Shown in pieces: positions 63,771 to 64,000 of a stretch of 64,000 nt of DNA. The position numbers and the translations under genes are program-made. The notes under the pieces are model-generated. The model made no database searches, was not told the DNA's origin, and saw only the letters and a list, made by a program, of their open reading frames with translations. The stretch is from Acinetobacter sp. ANC 3813 (GTDB lineage Bacteria > Pseudomonadota > Gammaproteobacteria > Pseudomonadales > Moraxellaceae): positions 62,001 to 126,000 of the forward strand of contig NZ_NEGK01000011.1 of NCBI RefSeq assembly GCF_002135435.1, read 5' to 3'. Every line of letters begins with the position of its first letter. Position 1 is the first letter of the stretch.

Positions 63771-64000
63771 GCTACCCCCTTTTAATTAGAGGATAAGATA
63801 CTCATTTTTTTATAAAAAAACTACACTCTGTAAGCGAATGAATATTCAATTCTTTTAAGCGGTATATCGCATTGATATTGTAAATTTAAAGAAAAAAAAT
63901 AAGGCCATAACAGTGTATTAATCCTAAAATCCATAAAAGCCACAGTGTTAACCCGCGTTTATAACGTATTGCTTTATTGAACTTTTAAAGAATGGAATGT
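63771..64000. other. AT-rich noncoding end of the window
   Basis: The last 230 bases hold the promoter region of the barrel gene and no clear coding frame. An AGGGGGTAG motif just before the barrel ATG (63770) is its ribosome binding site. Confidence 0.45.

Overview
The window reads as chromosomal DNA of an Acinetobacter species or a close relative in the Moraxellaceae. The pointers are AT-rich gammaproteobacterial genes, an Hfq with a long glycine-rich tail, the AmgK/MurU cell-wall recycling pair beside lptD/surA, malate synthase G, and type II secretion pseudopilin genes lying apart from the rest of the secretion operon. The species cannot be named from the sequence alone. I saw no rRNA, tRNA, insertion sequence, prophage or CRISPR array.

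Layout. 1-11 kb is mixed metabolism and regulation: a truncated TerC-type membrane protein, a MarR regulator, an SRAP/YedK protein, malate synthase G, the ATPase ZapE, and an AraC regulator divergent from a Baeyer-Villiger-type monooxygenase that is followed by a LysO-type exporter. From about 10.4 to 32.6 kb every gene is on the minus strand and most are housekeeping. They include pyrF, lapA-ihfB-rpsA-cmk, tadA, ung, a QueD-like protein, gspHIJK, tatD-pilZ-holB, kdsB-lpxK-msbA-exbD-exbB, parB-parA-rsmG and murU-amgK. lptD-surA then diverge on the plus strand. The tsaE-mutL-miaA-hfq cluster follows on the minus strand. 40.8-46.3 kb holds two pseudouridine synthases, an orphan DinJ-like antitoxin followed by a GNAT acetyltransferase, a DUF441 protein and a FUSC-family protein.

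The accessory part is 46.5-63.1 kb. A Fur-box-fronted iron module encodes a TonB-dependent siderophore receptor, a DUF4198 periplasmic protein, a small DUF3649-like membrane protein, a PepSY membrane protein and a DUF3325-like protein. Next comes a complete carbon-phosphorus lyase operon, phnF-D-C-E1-E2-G-H-I-J-K-L-M-N-P, mostly with overlapping genes, which should import and degrade phosphonates as a phosphorus source. The window ends with an outer-membrane beta-barrel gene on the minus strand.

The points most worth a second look are the iron module with its three internal hairpins; a CxxC-x12-CxxC insertion at the N-terminus of PhnK; a GTCTAGAC operator-like palindrome four bases before phnF; the orphan DinJ-like antitoxin beside a GNAT gene; unusually long prepilin leaders on GspI and GspJ; the Hfq repeat tail; and a strong hairpin directly in front of the lysO start codon. 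I did not find a clearly undescribed multi-gene system. The iron module and the DinJ/GNAT pair come closest.
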